The notes: generated by a model from the letters alone, not told the origin. A DNA stretch of 64,000 bases from Actinomycetes bacterium (GCA_022599915.1 JAHZLH010000052.1:1-64000), one strand, 5' to 3'; positions 26,775-36,227 are shown, counted from the stretch's first letter. Program-made: numbers and translations.

Positions 26775-29700
26775 TCATTTCTCAGCCGGTTCGTCCAAGA
26801 TGACAGTCTTGACTACCTGGGCTGCCCAGTCCAGTACAACGGCACCTTCGACGGCGGTGCGACCGTCCATCGGCCGCGGAACTTGCATCTGCCGAGTGGC
26901 TGGTTTCACCAGAGCACCACGGTACAACCGCGTGAGCCTAACCCGCCGAGACTCTGGTAGTTCCACCGGATGGAATCGAACACGGTTGCCGGTCAAGATG
27001 ATTTCGTCCAGGCCAGCGCGGCGGGCCAGCAGCCGCAGCCGGGCCACCGCAATCATGCTCTGCACTGGCTCCGGCGGCTTGCCGTACCGGTCGGTGAGTT
27101 CGGCCACGAGTTCTGCCACCTGCTCATCACTGACAGCAGCGGCCAAGCGCCGATATGCCTCCAACCGCAGCCGTTCCTCCGCTACGTAACTGTCGGGAAT
27201 GTGGGCATCGACCGGCAGATCGATGCGCACCTCGGTGTCCGCGGCTCGCTTCTCACCCTTGAACTCGCTGAGAGCTTCACCCACCAGCCGCACGTAGAGA
27301 TCGAAGCCGACGTCAGCGATATGACCGCTTTGTTCGCCCCCGAGCAGGTTGCCCGCGCCGCGAATCTCCAAATCCTTTAGCGCAACCTGCATGCCGGAGC
27401 CGAGGTCGGTGTTTTGGGCGATCGTGGCCAGCCGCTCGTGAGCGGTCTCGCTCAGCGTTCGATCCGGGGAATGCAGGAAGTAGGCGTAGGCGCGGCTGCG
27501 GGACCTACCCACCCGGCCACGCAACTGATGAAGCTGACTCAATCCCATATGCTCAGCACGGTCCACGATCAAGGTGTTGGCGTTGGCGATATCGATACCC
27601 GATTCCACGATGGTGGTGCAGACCAGTACGTCGACGCGGCCCTCCCAGAAGTCCAACACCACCTGTTCCAACTTGTTCTCCGGAATTTGACCGTGTGCGA
27701 CAGCGATGTTGGCCTCTGGCACCAGTTCCGCCAGCCGAGCGGCGGTCCGATCGATAGATTCCACCCGGTTGTGCACAAAGAAGATCTGTCCCTCGCGGAG
27801 TAGCTCGCGGTGAATCGCAGCGGTGACTTGCCGGTCATCGTAGTTGCCGACATAGGTGAGTACCGGCAGTCGCTCCTCCGGTGGGGTAGCAATGGTCGAC
27901 ATCTCTCGGATACCGGTGATCGCCATTTCCAGGGTTCGGGGAATAGGTGTGGCTGACATCGCCAGCATGTCCACATCTGCTCGCAACGCCTTCAAATGAT
28001 CCTTGTGCTCGACGCCAAACCGCTGCTCTTCATCGACAATCACTAGCCCCAGATCTCGATAGCGCACCTGCGGGGAAAGTAGCCGGTGAGTGCCCACCAC
28101 GATGTCAATCGTTCCGGCTGCTAACTTCTCGATAATCTCGGTCGCTTCCTTGTCACTGTTGAACCGACTCAGGCCTGCCACGCGCACGGGGAATCCTGCG
28201 AACCGCTCCGTAAGAGTCTGCAGATGCTGCTGCACCAACAGGGTCGTGGGTACCAACACAGCTACTTGCTTGCCGTCTTGCACAGCCTTGAACGCTGCCC
28301 GGACCGCGATCTCGGTCTTGCCGTATCCGACATCACCGCAGATCAACCGGTCCATGGGCACCGGTTTTTCCATATCGATCTTGACTTCGTCGATGCAGGA
28401 GAGTTGATCGGGGGTCTCGGTGTATTCGAATGCGTCTTCCAACTCTCGCTGCCAGGGCGTGTCCGGGCCGAACGCATGGCCAGGGGCAGCTTGTCGAGCC
28501 GCATACAACCGAACCAACTCAGCCGCGATGTCGCGGACAGCCTTGCGAGCACGGCCTTTCGCTTTCGCCCATTCACTACCACCCAGCTTGTTCACCCGTG
28601 GCTCTTCGCCACCTACGTAGCGAGTGACCGCCTGCAGTTGATCGGTGGGGATGAACAACCGATCGGGTGGGTAGCCGCGCTTGCTTGGGGCATACTCCAC
28701 GACCAGGAACTCCCGATCAGCCCCGCGGACATCCCGGTGGATCATTTCGATGTAGCGACCAACGCCATGCTTGTCATGCACGATGAAGTCGCCCGGTTGC
28801 AAGGACAGCGGATCGACTTGGTTGCGCCGTCGAGCGGGAAGTTTCGCCCGTGGGGTGCTCCGGGCAGATCGCCGCCGGGTGAGATCATTGTCCGAATAGA
28901 TCGCGACCTTGGCGGTCGGATCGGCGAAGCCGGTTCGCTGCGGCCCGACAACAACCTGCACCACTCCCGGCTGGAGTTCACCGGCGGTTCTGGTAGCGGC
29001 GACGTCATCGTCACCCAATACCTCCACCAGCCGGTCCGCGGTACCGCTGCCGCCGGCGACAATCGCAATTCGCCAGCCAGCACTAGCGTGCCGTTTTACT
29101 TCTGCGAGCGCCTCAGTCGATCCGGTGAATGGCCCGACCGGAATCAGACCGATGTCACTCACCGCCGCATCCGCTTCCCGCAATGTGGTGATCACTCGCT
29201 GACCTGGCAGTCGCTGCTGTAACAGCTCCCACGACTGCAACACGCCTTCGCGAGAAACTACTGGCGTTTCGCCACCCATCCCGGCCGCTGACCAGGCTGC
29301 TGCGGCAAACTCTTGCGCGGTACTCATGGCATCTTCGCTGCGGGCCGCAACCAGTGCCGGCTCCACCACGATTGTTTGCGTCTCGGCCGGAACCAGATCC
29401 GCCAAGCCCACCATCTGCTCACTCAGCAGCGGGGCCAGTGCCTCCATGCCCGGGATCGCTATCCCTTCACCGAGTTGCAGCAGGTCTTCCCGGGATTCCG
29501 GGTGCCCGCTCGCGGCCTGTTGAGCTCGCTGCTGCACCGCAGCGGTCAGCAGCAGTTCCCGGGTGGGCCGCAACAAGACTGGCTCGGTAGCGGTACCCAA
29601 CGAACGCTGGTCGGTGACGGCGAACCAGCGCATCTCATCGATAGTGTCGCCCCACAGTTCAATTCGCAGCGGGTGATCTGCGGTGGGCGGGAAGATGTCA

Positions 29701-30239
29701 ATGATGCCGCCGCGAACGGCAAACTGGCCCCGTCGTTCCACCAGATCAAATCGCTCGTAGCCGAACTCCACCAGCCGTTGTGCCAGTTCGACTGGATCGA
29801 CGTCAGCACCCGGCACCAGCAGAACCTGCTCGGCCGACAGCACCTCACTGGCCACCGGTTGCATGAGCGCCCGGACTGGCGTGACCACCACTTCGAGCGG
29901 TCCAGCCCCGGGGACATTAGGCATGGGATGTCGCAGCCGCTGCATCACCGCCAACCGCTGGCCAACCACATCGGCAGACGGCGACAACCGTTCATGCGGC
30001 AAGGTCTCCCATGCCGGATAGATCGCAACGTCAGCCTGTGGGTCCCAGAAGGCCAGTTCCGCCGCGAGGTCTTCGGCCTCTCGACCAGTGGGAGTAACGA
30101 CTACCAATGGCCGATTCAGGTGCGCAATGATGCTCGACCGGGCACCTTCTGAAGCGATGAGACCTGCGCCATCGGCAGCGGCAATTGCGTCACTGACTGA
30201 CAAACCAGTGGGAGGAGAGTTGAGCGGCACTTCGGCCAT
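26775..30239 (-). CDS. mfd: Transcription-repair coupling factor
   Basis: Mfd displaces RNA polymerase stalled at DNA lesions and recruits UvrA. It has 1154 residues, the usual length. The N-terminal UvrB-homology module is present (PLVVVTPTGREAEDLAAELA, ~49-68). The RNA-polymerase-interaction domain is LQPGDFIVHDKHGVGRYIEM (~482-501). Helicase motifs are GDVGYGKTEIAVRAAFKA (Walker A), VPTTLLVQQH, GTHRLLS, LVIVDEEQRFG (DEEQ box), SATPIPRTL, VAHGQIPE and GRVGRSRSRAYAYF. A C-terminal TRCF domain follows. The UvrB-like part naturally lacks ATPase function. It is upstream of the SurA-like gene on the same strand. Confidence 0.97.
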   Translation of the reverse strand: MAEVPLNSPPTGLSVSDAIAAADGAGLIASEGARSSIIAHLNRPLVVVTPTGREAEDLAAELAFWDPQADVAIYPAWETLPHERLSPSADVVGQRLAVMQRLRHPMPNVPGAGPLEVVVTPVRALMQPVASEVLSAEQVLLVPGADVDPVELAQRLVEFGYERFDLVERRGQFAVRGGIIDIFPPTADHPLRIELWGDTIDEMRWFAVTDQRSLGTATEPVLLRPTRELLLTAAVQQRAQQAASGHPESREDLLQLGEGIAIPGMEALAPLLSEQMVGLADLVPAETQTIVVEPALVAARSEDAMSTAQEFAAAAWSAAGMGGETPVVSREGVLQSWELLQQRLPGQRVITTLREADAAVSDIGLIPVGPFTGSTEALAEVKRHASAGWRIAIVAGGSGTADRLVEVLGDDDVAATRTAGELQPGVVQVVVGPQRTGFADPTAKVAIYSDNDLTRRRSARSTPRAKLPARRRNQVDPLSLQPGDFIVHDKHGVGRYIEMIHRDVRGADREFLVVEYAPSKRGYPPDRLFIPTDQLQAVTRYVGGEEPRVNKLGGSEWAKAKGRARKAVRDIAAELVRLYAARQAAPGHAFGPDTPWQRELEDAFEYTETPDQLSCIDEVKIDMEKPVPMDRLICGDVGYGKTEIAVRAAFKAVQDGKQVAVLVPTTLLVQQHLQTLTERFAGFPVRVAGLSRFNSDKEATEIIEKLAAGTIDIVVGTHRLLSPQVRYRDLGLVIVDEEQRFGVEHKDHLKALRADVDMLAMSATPIPRTLEMAITGIREMSTIATPPEERLPVLTYVGNYDDRQVTAAIHRELLREGQIFFVHNRVESIDRTAARLAELVPEANIAVAHGQIPENKLEQVVLDFWEGRVDVLVCTTIVESGIDIANANTLIVDRAEHMGLSQLHQLRGRVGRSRSRAYAYFLHSPDRTLSETAHERLATIAQNTDLGSGMQVALKDLEIRGAGNLLGGEQSGHIADVGFDLYVRLVGEALSEFKGEKRAADTEVRIDLPVDAHIPDSYVAEERLRLEAYRRLAAAVSDEQVAELVAELTDRYGKPPEPVQSMIAVARLRLLARRAGLDEIILTGNRVRFHPVELPESRRVRLTRLYRGALVKPATRQMQVPRPMDGRTAVEGAVVLDWAAQVVKTVILDEPAEK

Positions 30240-30297
30240 TGCCTGCTCCCTCGTTCACCGAGGCGATCTCGAAACTCGACGCGCCCTCGGCTCTCAG

Positions 30298-30335
30298 TGT
30301 CCCATCACGACGGTGGGACAGCCCCTTGAGGGGCT
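30298..30335 (-). terminator. Double hairpin after the CysQ-like gene
   Basis: AGCCCC-TTGA-GGGGCT (30320-30335) is adjacent to TGTCCCA...TGGGACA (30298-30320). The first hairpin overlaps the CysQ-like stop codon on the minus strand, so transcription probably ends before mfd. Confidence 0.65.
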
Positions 30336-31134
30336 AGCCGGTCAGGCTGGCCCGCAGCTCATCGGCGATCGCGGGGTGGGATACGAAAACGTTCTTCACG
30401 AACGGCGGCATCTGATTGAATACCACCTCGGTGCCGTCCCAGTGATCGCAGATCAGACCGTAATGCTTGGCCACTGCCAAAGGAGCAGCAAGATCCCATT
30501 CGTAGAAGCCGGTGTCGTGCAGGTAGGCCTCCGCGCGGCCGGACAGAATCTCGTTGACCTTGGCCCCCACCGAACCCACATTGACCACTTCAACTTCGCG
30601 GCCCAGACGGTCAGCCAACCGCGCCACTATGTCATCGAGTTCGGCAGGTGGTCGAGTTCGCGAAGCGACTACTCGTAGCGGGCGATCCTCGGGCAAGGCG
30701 GGCAATTCCGCATCCGGGTCAGCCGAGGTGCGAACCAAACCTTGGGCCGGCAGATCGACGACACCAAGCGGCATTTCCCCGCTCTCGGTGTCGTACAGGG
30801 CTATGTGAACTGCCCAGTCGGAACGGCCCTGGCCGTACTCCCACGTCCCGTCCAACGGATCGATGATCCACACGCGGCGGGCTGACAACCGGGCTTCGTT
30901 GTCCACCGCCTCTTCGCTCAACATTTCATGACCTGGGGCCATGACCATACGAGAGGCGATCAACTCTTGGGATCGACCATCCGCCCGATCACGGAGCGCC
31001 TTCAGCGCCACCTTGTCATCACCGGGGATGTCACCGGCTTCCGCCCGAATGGCGGCGAGTAGTTCACCCGCCGCAGCCGCAGTTGTGCGGGCGAGATCGA
31101 TATCACTTGCATCGGCAGCTGCTTGAGGAGTCAC
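30334..31134 (-). CDS. Inositol monophosphatase-fold enzyme, CysQ-like 3'(2'),5'-bisphosphate nucleotidase
   Basis: A 266-residue Li+-sensitive phosphatase-fold protein. Metal motifs are SEEAVDNEARL (~74-84), IIDPLDGTWEYGQG (~91-104) and FYEWDLAAPLAVA (~212-224). The WE(Y/F) after DPLDGT and the family end match the actinobacterial CysQ group, which dephosphorylates PAP from sulfate assimilation; some relatives also act on inositol or fructose phosphates. No cys genes are adjacent, so substrate is by homology only. Start ATG 31134. The gene is 44 bases downstream of pth and ends in a double hairpin. Confidence 0.82.
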   Translation of the reverse strand: MTPQAAADASDIDLARTTAAAAGELLAAIRAEAGDIPGDDKVALKALRDRADGRSQELIASRMVMAPGHEMLSEEAVDNEARLSARRVWIIDPLDGTWEYGQGRSDWAVHIALYDTESGEMPLGVVDLPAQGLVRTSADPDAELPALPEDRPLRVVASRTRPPAELDDIVARLADRLGREVEVVNVGSVGAKVNEILSGRAEAYLHDTGFYEWDLAAPLAVAKHYGLICDHWDGTEVVFNQMPPFVKNVFVSHPAIADELRASLTG

Positions 31135-31178
31135 CCGGGCAGCCTACCGCGCGAGGTGAACGCGACTGCAGGTGCTGT

Positions 31179-31751
31179 TCAGCTGTTGTACCGGTTCTGT
31201 GCGACTGTCAAACCATCCGCGAGTAGCACCTCGGCGGCGTCCGCCGCCCGATCCAGCAGGTCCGGTAACTCCGCACGCTCCGATCCGCTGAAGCCAGTAA
31301 GGACATGTCCGGCGGTGTCGCCGCGGCCACGACCAACACCAACTCGTAGCCGATACCAGTCCCCGGTGCCCAACGATTTGCGAATGCTTTTCAAACCATT
31401 GTGGCCGTTGTCGCCACCACCGAGTTTGAGCCTCAGCGCGGCAAATGGCAGGTCGATTTCGTCGTGGATCACCAGCAGTTGCTCTGTGGGAACTGAGTAG
31501 TACTGGGTCAATGCGGCAGTGGGCCCACCCGACTCGTTCATATAGCTGTGTGGCACCGCCAGCAACACCTTGTGGTTGGCCACTCGGGTCTCCGCCACAT
31601 CGCACCGAGCACGACGCTGCGCCTTGAAGCGCTCGCTGGCGCGATCTGCCATCCGCTGAATCACCATCGCCCCGACGTTGTGTCGGGTACGGGCATAACG
31701 TTCGCCAGGGTTCCCCAGACCGATAACAGCCCAGGGTGATTCGCCAGCCAT
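31179..31751 (-). CDS. pth: Peptidyl-tRNA hydrolase
   Basis: Pth recycles peptidyl-tRNA released from stalled ribosomes. The 190-residue protein has VIGLGNPGERYARTRHNVG (~9-27) with catalytic His24, VPHSYMNESGG (~70-80), VIHDEIDLPF (~98-107) and LKLGGGDNGHNGLKSI (~112-127). Length and blocks are complete. rplY lies immediately upstream (14 bases), the classic rplY-pth pair. A 310-residue open frame overlaps this region in another frame but has no family features and was rejected. Confidence 0.96.
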   Translation of the reverse strand: MAGESPWAVIGLGNPGERYARTRHNVGAMVIQRMADRASERFKAQRRARCDVAETRVANHKVLLAVPHSYMNESGGPTAALTQYYSVPTEQLLVIHDEIDLPFAALRLKLGGGDNGHNGLKSIRKSLGTGDWYRLRVGVGRGRGDTAGHVLTGFSGSERAELPDLLDRAADAAEVLLADGLTVAQNRYNS

Positions 31752-31765
31752 AACTGTCGAATCGC

Positions 31766-32371
31766 CTACTCTTCGGAGTCGCCAGCGTCTTCGTCGCCCC
31801 CCGCAGCCTCGCCAGCTTCGCCTTCCTCGGCTGCCTGAGCAGCAGCCGCCTCGGCGGCGGCATCTTCAGCAGCGGCGGCGGCAGCGGCGGCTTCGGCCAT
31901 GGCCCGAGCCCGCTCCTCCAAGATCTCCACGATCCGATCGGCCACGTCGACAACGTCTTCGCCAGCGGCGGCGGCCTCTTGAATGACGGCAGCAGCCTGC
32001 CGCGGATCGAGCCCGGCTTCTTCCGCGATGGCCTCGGCACGGGCCAGCGCATCTGCGTAGGCATGACGCTCGGCAACTTCCTCGTCGCTCAACATCAACA
32101 GGTCCACATGCAGCAAATCGGTGCGGACGATGTCCCGCTGCACATCTGCCGGCGCAACGACGAACTCCGAGCCTGCCAACTGCACCTGCAACACAACTCG
32201 GGGAATCCGCAGCGCGAGATCAAGTTCGTGGCCGGGGAGGGTCACATGGCGCAGTTCGCTGCCAGAGCCATACATGACGGCCGGCACTAGTCCCTCTCGC
32301 CGGTAACGGCGAGAAGCTCCCTTGCCGAAATCGGAACGAATTTCGGCGTCGATGCGTACGTCCTGGGACAT
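31766..32371 (-). CDS. rplY: 50S ribosomal protein L25, CTC form with long acidic Ala-rich tail
   Basis: L25 binds 5S rRNA. The ATG at 32371 has GAGGAG 8 bases upstream; a longer frame to 32407 is unsupported. The 201-residue protein has the L25 domain (IDAEIRSDFGKGASRRYRRE, GLVPAVMYGSG, ~5-95) and the TL5/CTC C-terminal domain. The CTC domain here is short and runs into a low-complexity tail of ~75 residues, (A/E)-rich (AEAAAAAAAAEDAAAEAAAA, then Glu/Gly/Asp). The tail is unlike a full CTC beta domain and may be disordered or coiled. pth follows after 14 bases. Confidence 0.93.
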   Translation of the reverse strand: MSQDVRIDAEIRSDFGKGASRRYRREGLVPAVMYGSGSELRHVTLPGHELDLALRIPRVVLQVQLAGSEFVVAPADVQRDIVRTDLLHVDLLMLSDEEVAERHAYADALARAEAIAEEAGLDPRQAAAVIQEAAAAGEDVVDVADRIVEILEERARAMAEAAAAAAAAEDAAAEAAAAQAAEEGEAGEAAGGDEDAGDSEE

Positions 32372-32518
32372 CGGCGGTTCTCCTCGGTCGGCAGCGGGCG
32401 CTCGCACCTCGACTTTGCGAACCCGCCGCGTCGATTACGGCGGATACCCGCCCTCGCCGAGGCCTTCCCAGCATAGAGCCCCCACCCGGGTAGCCCAAAT
32501 TCAGGGCCGCGCTGCAGC

Positions 32519-33517
32519 CTAAATATCGGCTTTGGGTAGTTCGAACAGTTGCGTCACCGAACCGTCCGAGAACACTTCCCGGATCGCTTGCGCAATCACC
32601 GGAGCGATGGATAACACCGTCAGTTGATCGAAAAACCGCTCTTCGGGGATGGGCAAGGTGTTCGTTACCACAACTTCCGCAATCCCCGAGGCCGCCAGTC
32701 GTTTCGTTGCTGGGTCACTCAAAATGCCGTGCGTGGCAGTTACCACTACGTCGCGGGCCCCATTCTCAAACAGCGTCTCGGAGGCCTTGGCGATGGTGCC
32801 ACCGGTATCGATCATGTCGTCCACAACCACGCAGAGCCGATCGCGAACGTCGCCAACAACCTCGAAAACCTTCACTTCGTTGGGGACATCGGGATCACGG
32901 CGCTTGTGAATGATCGCTAGCGGAGAACCCAGCACGTCAGTCCAGCGTTCCGCGACCCGCACCCGACCCGCATCTGGCGAAACGACCGTGATCGGCTCGT
33001 GGCCGTAGTGGGCCTTGACGTACTGCGACAACATCGGCAGCGCAAAGAGATGGTCCACTGGCCCATCGAAAAAGCCCTGAATCTGGCTGGTGTGTAGGTC
33101 AACGGTCATGACTCGGTCTGCGCCAGCGGAGCGCAGCAGATCCATCATCAGCCGGGCGGTGATCGGCTCCCGACCTCGGTGCTTCTTGTCCTGCCGGGCG
33201 TAGCCGAAGAAGGGTGCCACCACTGTGATGCGTTTGGCCGAGGCGCGCTTGGCGGCGTCAACCATGATCAACTGCTCCATGATCCACTTGTTGAGCGGAT
33301 CGGTATGGGTCTGCAGGATGAAGACGTCACAGCCACGCACTGACTCTTCGAACCGGACGAACATCTCACCGTTGGCGAAGTCACGGGCCGAGATCGGGCT
33401 CAGTTCCGCACCCAGGTCATGGGCCACCTCCGCGGCCAACTCCGGGTGTGAGCGGCCCGCGCTCAGCAACAGTCGTTTCTGTGCCGCAAGCGTAATCCCG
33501 CCATTTTTTGTGCTCAC
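32519..33517 (-). CDS. prs: Ribose-phosphate pyrophosphokinase (PRPP synthetase)
   Basis: Prs makes PRPP from ribose 5-phosphate and ATP for nucleotide, His, Trp and decaprenyl-phosphoryl-arabinose synthesis. It has 332 residues and a GTG start with GAGGAGGG upstream. Motifs are LLLSAGRSHPELAAEVA, RFEESVRGCDVFILQTH, FFGYARQDKKHRGREP (ATP loop), VDLHTSQIQGFF, SPDAGRVRVAERW and the PRPP loop VVDDMIDTGGTIAKA. The start overlaps the glmU stop by 4 bases (GTGA), the usual glmU-prs operon. Confidence 0.97.
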   Translation of the reverse strand: MSTKNGGITLAAQKRLLLSAGRSHPELAAEVAHDLGAELSPISARDFANGEMFVRFEESVRGCDVFILQTHTDPLNKWIMEQLIMVDAAKRASAKRITVVAPFFGYARQDKKHRGREPITARLMMDLLRSAGADRVMTVDLHTSQIQGFFDGPVDHLFALPMLSQYVKAHYGHEPITVVSPDAGRVRVAERWTDVLGSPLAIIHKRRDPDVPNEVKVFEVVGDVRDRLCVVVDDMIDTGGTIAKASETLFENGARDVVVTATHGILSDPATKRLAASGIAEVVVTNTLPIPEERFFDQLTVLSIAPVIAQAIREVFSDGSVTQLFELPKADI

Positions 33518-34959
33518 TGATCGCCCTCCTCGTGACCGGCTACAGCCTCAGCCGAAGCAGACCCGGCACGATTGGTTTCGACCCAGCCTGCAATGTTTCG
33601 CTGTCGACCGCGTGCGATCGCCAGCGCCCCCGCCGGCACATCCTCGGTGATGACCGACCCAGCAGCAGTGTAAGCGCCGTCCCCCACTTCGACCGGAGCC
33701 ACCAGCATGGTGTCACTACCAATCCGCACCTGTTCACCAACCACGGTGCGATGTTTGGCCACACCGTCGTAGTTGACCACCACGGTGGCAGCACCAATAT
33801 TGCTGCCAGCACCTACATCGGCATCGCCGACGTAGGACAGGTGCGGAACTTTGGCACCCGGTCCGATGTGACTGTTCTTGATCTCCACAAAGGATCCGGC
33901 TTTGGCGCCGGCGGCCAGGTCAGTTCCCGGTCGTAGCCGAGTGAACGGACCGACCTCAGCGTCAGTTCCGATCTGCGCTAACAGGCAATGCGCCCGGTCC
34001 ACTCGGGCGCCAGCGCTTACCTCCGTGTCAATCAGCGTGGTGTCCGGCCCGATCACGGCACCGGAGGCCACCGCGGTTGCTCCTTGCAGGTAGGTGCCGG
34101 GAAGAAGCGTGACATCTGGCTCTAGTTCGACGTCAACGTCGACATAGGTATTGGCTGGATCGGCAATGGTCACGCCCGCCAACATCCAGTTGCGGTTGAT
34201 GCGGTCGCGCAGTACCGCGGCAGCCTCGGCCAACTGCACCCGGTTATTGACGCCCATAATGTCGTTCGGATCTGGTGCGGCCACTCCCGCGACTGGCAAA
34301 CCGTCCTGCCGAGCCAAACCCACGAGATCAGTCAGGTACTCCTCACCTTGCGAGTTGTCAGTAGACAGCCGCTCGATCGCGTCGGCGAGGAACTCCGGAT
34401 CGAATGCGTAGGTGCCGCTATTCACTTCATCGATTCCGAGGACGTTGTCATCAGCGTCGCGATGCTCCACAATCGCTGATACCGAATCGTCGGCCTTGCG
34501 GACCACCCGACCGTATCCGGTGGGGTCCGGCAGGACCGCGCTCAGCACCGTGACTGCAGCACCTCGAGTCGCGTGCTCGGCCAGCAGGAGTTCTAGCACC
34601 TCTCCACCTAGTAGCGGTGCATCGCCAGCCGCCACGAGGACTGGCCCACCCGTAGGCGTTATATCTTGTTCCGCCAGCTGTCGCAGCGCCATGCGCACTG
34701 CGTGACCGGTGCCATTCTGCTCCGACTGCACCGCGGTGACGATATCTGGCGATAGCTCCGCTAGATGGCGCTCGACCTGCTCTTTGGCGTGACCGACGAC
34801 AACCACAATCCGCTCGGCAGCGACTGATTGGGCGCTGGCCACCACGTGGCCTACCAGCGATCGGCCACAGATCTCGTGCAGCACTTTTGGCGTGCTGGAC
34901 TTCATCCGGGTTCCCTCGCCAGCGGCGAGTATGACGACAGCGGACGGTTGGGGCGTCAT
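33514..34959 (-). CDS. glmU: Bifunctional GlcNAc-1-phosphate uridyltransferase / glucosamine-1-phosphate acetyltransferase
   Basis: GlmU makes UDP-GlcNAc for peptidoglycan. The 481-residue protein has the pyrophosphorylase domain (VVILAAGEGTRMKSSTPKVL, ~8-27; AAGDAPLLGGE; GINNR-type block as MGVNNRVQL ~230). The left-handed beta-helix hexapeptide domain follows (IGPDTTLIDTEVSAGARV; FVEIKNSHIGPGAKVPHLSY; NIGAATVVVNYDG), with catalytic acetyltransferase residues in the last block. The C-terminal tail of ~20 residues is hydrophilic. It is coupled to prs by a 4-base overlap, with tRNA-Gln ~80 bases upstream on the same strand. Confidence 0.97.
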   Translation of the reverse strand: MTPQPSAVVILAAGEGTRMKSSTPKVLHEICGRSLVGHVVASAQSVAAERIVVVVGHAKEQVERHLAELSPDIVTAVQSEQNGTGHAVRMALRQLAEQDITPTGGPVLVAAGDAPLLGGEVLELLLAEHATRGAAVTVLSAVLPDPTGYGRVVRKADDSVSAIVEHRDADDNVLGIDEVNSGTYAFDPEFLADAIERLSTDNSQGEEYLTDLVGLARQDGLPVAGVAAPDPNDIMGVNNRVQLAEAAAVLRDRINRNWMLAGVTIADPANTYVDVDVELEPDVTLLPGTYLQGATAVASGAVIGPDTTLIDTEVSAGARVDRAHCLLAQIGTDAEVGPFTRLRPGTDLAAGAKAGSFVEIKNSHIGPGAKVPHLSYVGDADVGAGSNIGAATVVVNYDGVAKHRTVVGEQVRIGSDTMLVAPVEVGDGAYTAAGSVITEDVPAGALAIARGRQRNIAGWVETNRAGSASAEAVAGHEEGDQ

Positions 34960-35036
34960 GGGGATCCCTCTCCGGCGACTCGAACCTGCTCCGGCAGCCT
35001 ACTCCTCGGCGAGAGAGATGCTGCCAGCGACATCAG

Positions 35037-35107
35037 CTCCGCCGCCAGGTCTCGATCCTGGACCTCCAGCTTCAAAGGCTGTCGGGCTGCCATTACCCCA
35101 CGGCGGA
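35037..35107 (-). tRNA. tRNA-Gln (anticodon UUG)
   Basis: The minus strand gives a 71-base cloverleaf. The acceptor is TCCGCCG pairing with CGGCGGA, and the D arm is GGGT-AATGGCA-GCCC. The anticodon arm is ACAGC-CTTTGAA-GCTGG, with TTG at 34-36. The T arm is CCAGG-ATCGAGA-CCTGG, discriminator G. Anticodon-stem pair 27-43 is mismatched, and T-loop position 54 is A instead of T, which is unusual. CCA is not encoded. It lies upstream of glmU. Confidence 0.85.
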
Positions 35108-35216
35108 TTGCGGTGCCCCCGCACCTGCCCATGGTGCCATACCAGTGCCGTCGGCTGAGATTCCCACTTTCTTTTCCGGGTATTGAAACCTACGGAGTCG
35201 TAAGTTACGGTTGAGT

Positions 35217-36218
35217 ATGTTCTCGAACTCCGATGCCCCTGCCGACGTCATTGATGTCACGGACGAGCGCACTCGCGGACCGCGGTGGGTAGTTTTTCTC
35301 TTCATTCTCGGACCGCTGTTTGCGTTACTGGTCGGCCTACCACTCGCCTTGCGCGGCTGGCTTAGCTGGCTCGATGTAACCCTTGCGGCAATCTTTTACT
35401 TGGTCTCAGCGGCCGGGATCACCATGGGCTTTCATCGGCTCTTCACCCACAGTTCCTTTAGGGCAAACGGCCCGCTGCGAGCCACGCTCGCGATTGCTGG
35501 CTCGCTGGCGATTCAGGGTAGTTGCGCTGACTGGGTGGCTGATCACCGCAAGCATCATTCCAAGTCTGACAAGGAGGGCGACCCGCACTCCCCTTGGCAA
35601 TTCGGCACCTCAACTCGTGCAGTCGCGAAGGGGTTTTGGCATGCCCACATGGGCTGGATGCTGGCCGGCGACGTGACCGACGTCGGAAAATATGCCCCTG
35701 ATTTGCTGAAGGACCCCGTCATCGTCCGGATCTCGCGGGCATTCCCCTTGCTGGTGGTGGCGACTTTTCTGATACCCGCGCTCTTAGGCGGTCTGCTCAC
35801 CATGTCTTGGCAAGGCGCCCTCAGCGCGCTGTTCTGGGCAGGCTTGGTCCGAGTCGCCCTGGTGCACCAAGTCACCTGGAGTATCAACTCGATCTGCCAC
35901 ATTGCTGGCCAACGACCCTTCCGCACCCGCGATCACTCCGGAAACGTGGCCTGGCTGGCGGTCCCGGCTCTTGGCGAGTCCTGGCACAACTACCATCACG
36001 CCGATCCGACATCGGCCCGGCATGGGGTGCTGCGGCGGCAGCTCGATCCCAGCGCGTGGGCGATTCGGTTCTGTGAGCGCCGTGGCTGGGCATCCCGAGC
36101 GCACTGGCCGAGCGAAGAGCGAGTCCGCAGCAAGTTGGTCGACCCGGAACAGCCGGTCGAGATCAACCGGACCTTGATCGAGGCTCATTCCGAGGACGTG
36201 AAGACGCCGACCCCCTAG
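35217..36218 (+). CDS. Membrane acyl-CoA/acyl-lipid delta-9-type fatty acid desaturase
   Basis: An integral membrane di-iron desaturase that introduces a double bond into acyl chains. The ATG at 35217 gives 333 residues; a TTG two codons earlier is less likely. Four hydrophobic segments lie at ~26-45, 50-70, 175-195 and 200-220. The three histidine boxes are HRLFTH (~73-78), HRKHH (~110-114) and WHNYHH (~260). NPWQF-type text (SPWQFG) after DPH is family-like. The TetR gene follows 9 bases later on the same strand, a common pairing for membrane-fluidity control. Confidence 0.92.
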   Translation: MFSNSDAPADVIDVTDERTRGPRWVVFLFILGPLFALLVGLPLALRGWLSWLDVTLAAIFYLVSAAGITMGFHRLFTHSSFRANGPLRATLAIAGSLAIQGSCADWVADHRKHHSKSDKEGDPHSPWQFGTSTRAVAKGFWHAHMGWMLAGDVTDVGKYAPDLLKDPVIVRISRAFPLLVVATFLIPALLGGLLTMSWQGALSALFWAGLVRVALVHQVTWSINSICHIAGQRPFRTRDHSGNVAWLAVPALGESWHNYHHADPTSARHGVLRRQLDPSAWAIRFCERRGWASRAHWPSEERVRSKLVDPEQPVEINRTLIEAHSEDVKTPTP

Positions 36219-36227
36219 GCTGCGATC

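Noticed and set aside
28224-29222. A 332-codon plus-strand frame antisense to mfd
   Set aside because: It has no recognisable motif and the mfd frame with helicase motifs fully explains the region.
31144-32076. A 310-codon minus-strand frame across pth and rplY
   Set aside because: It overlaps two certain genes in another frame and its composition is typical of a GC-driven spurious frame.
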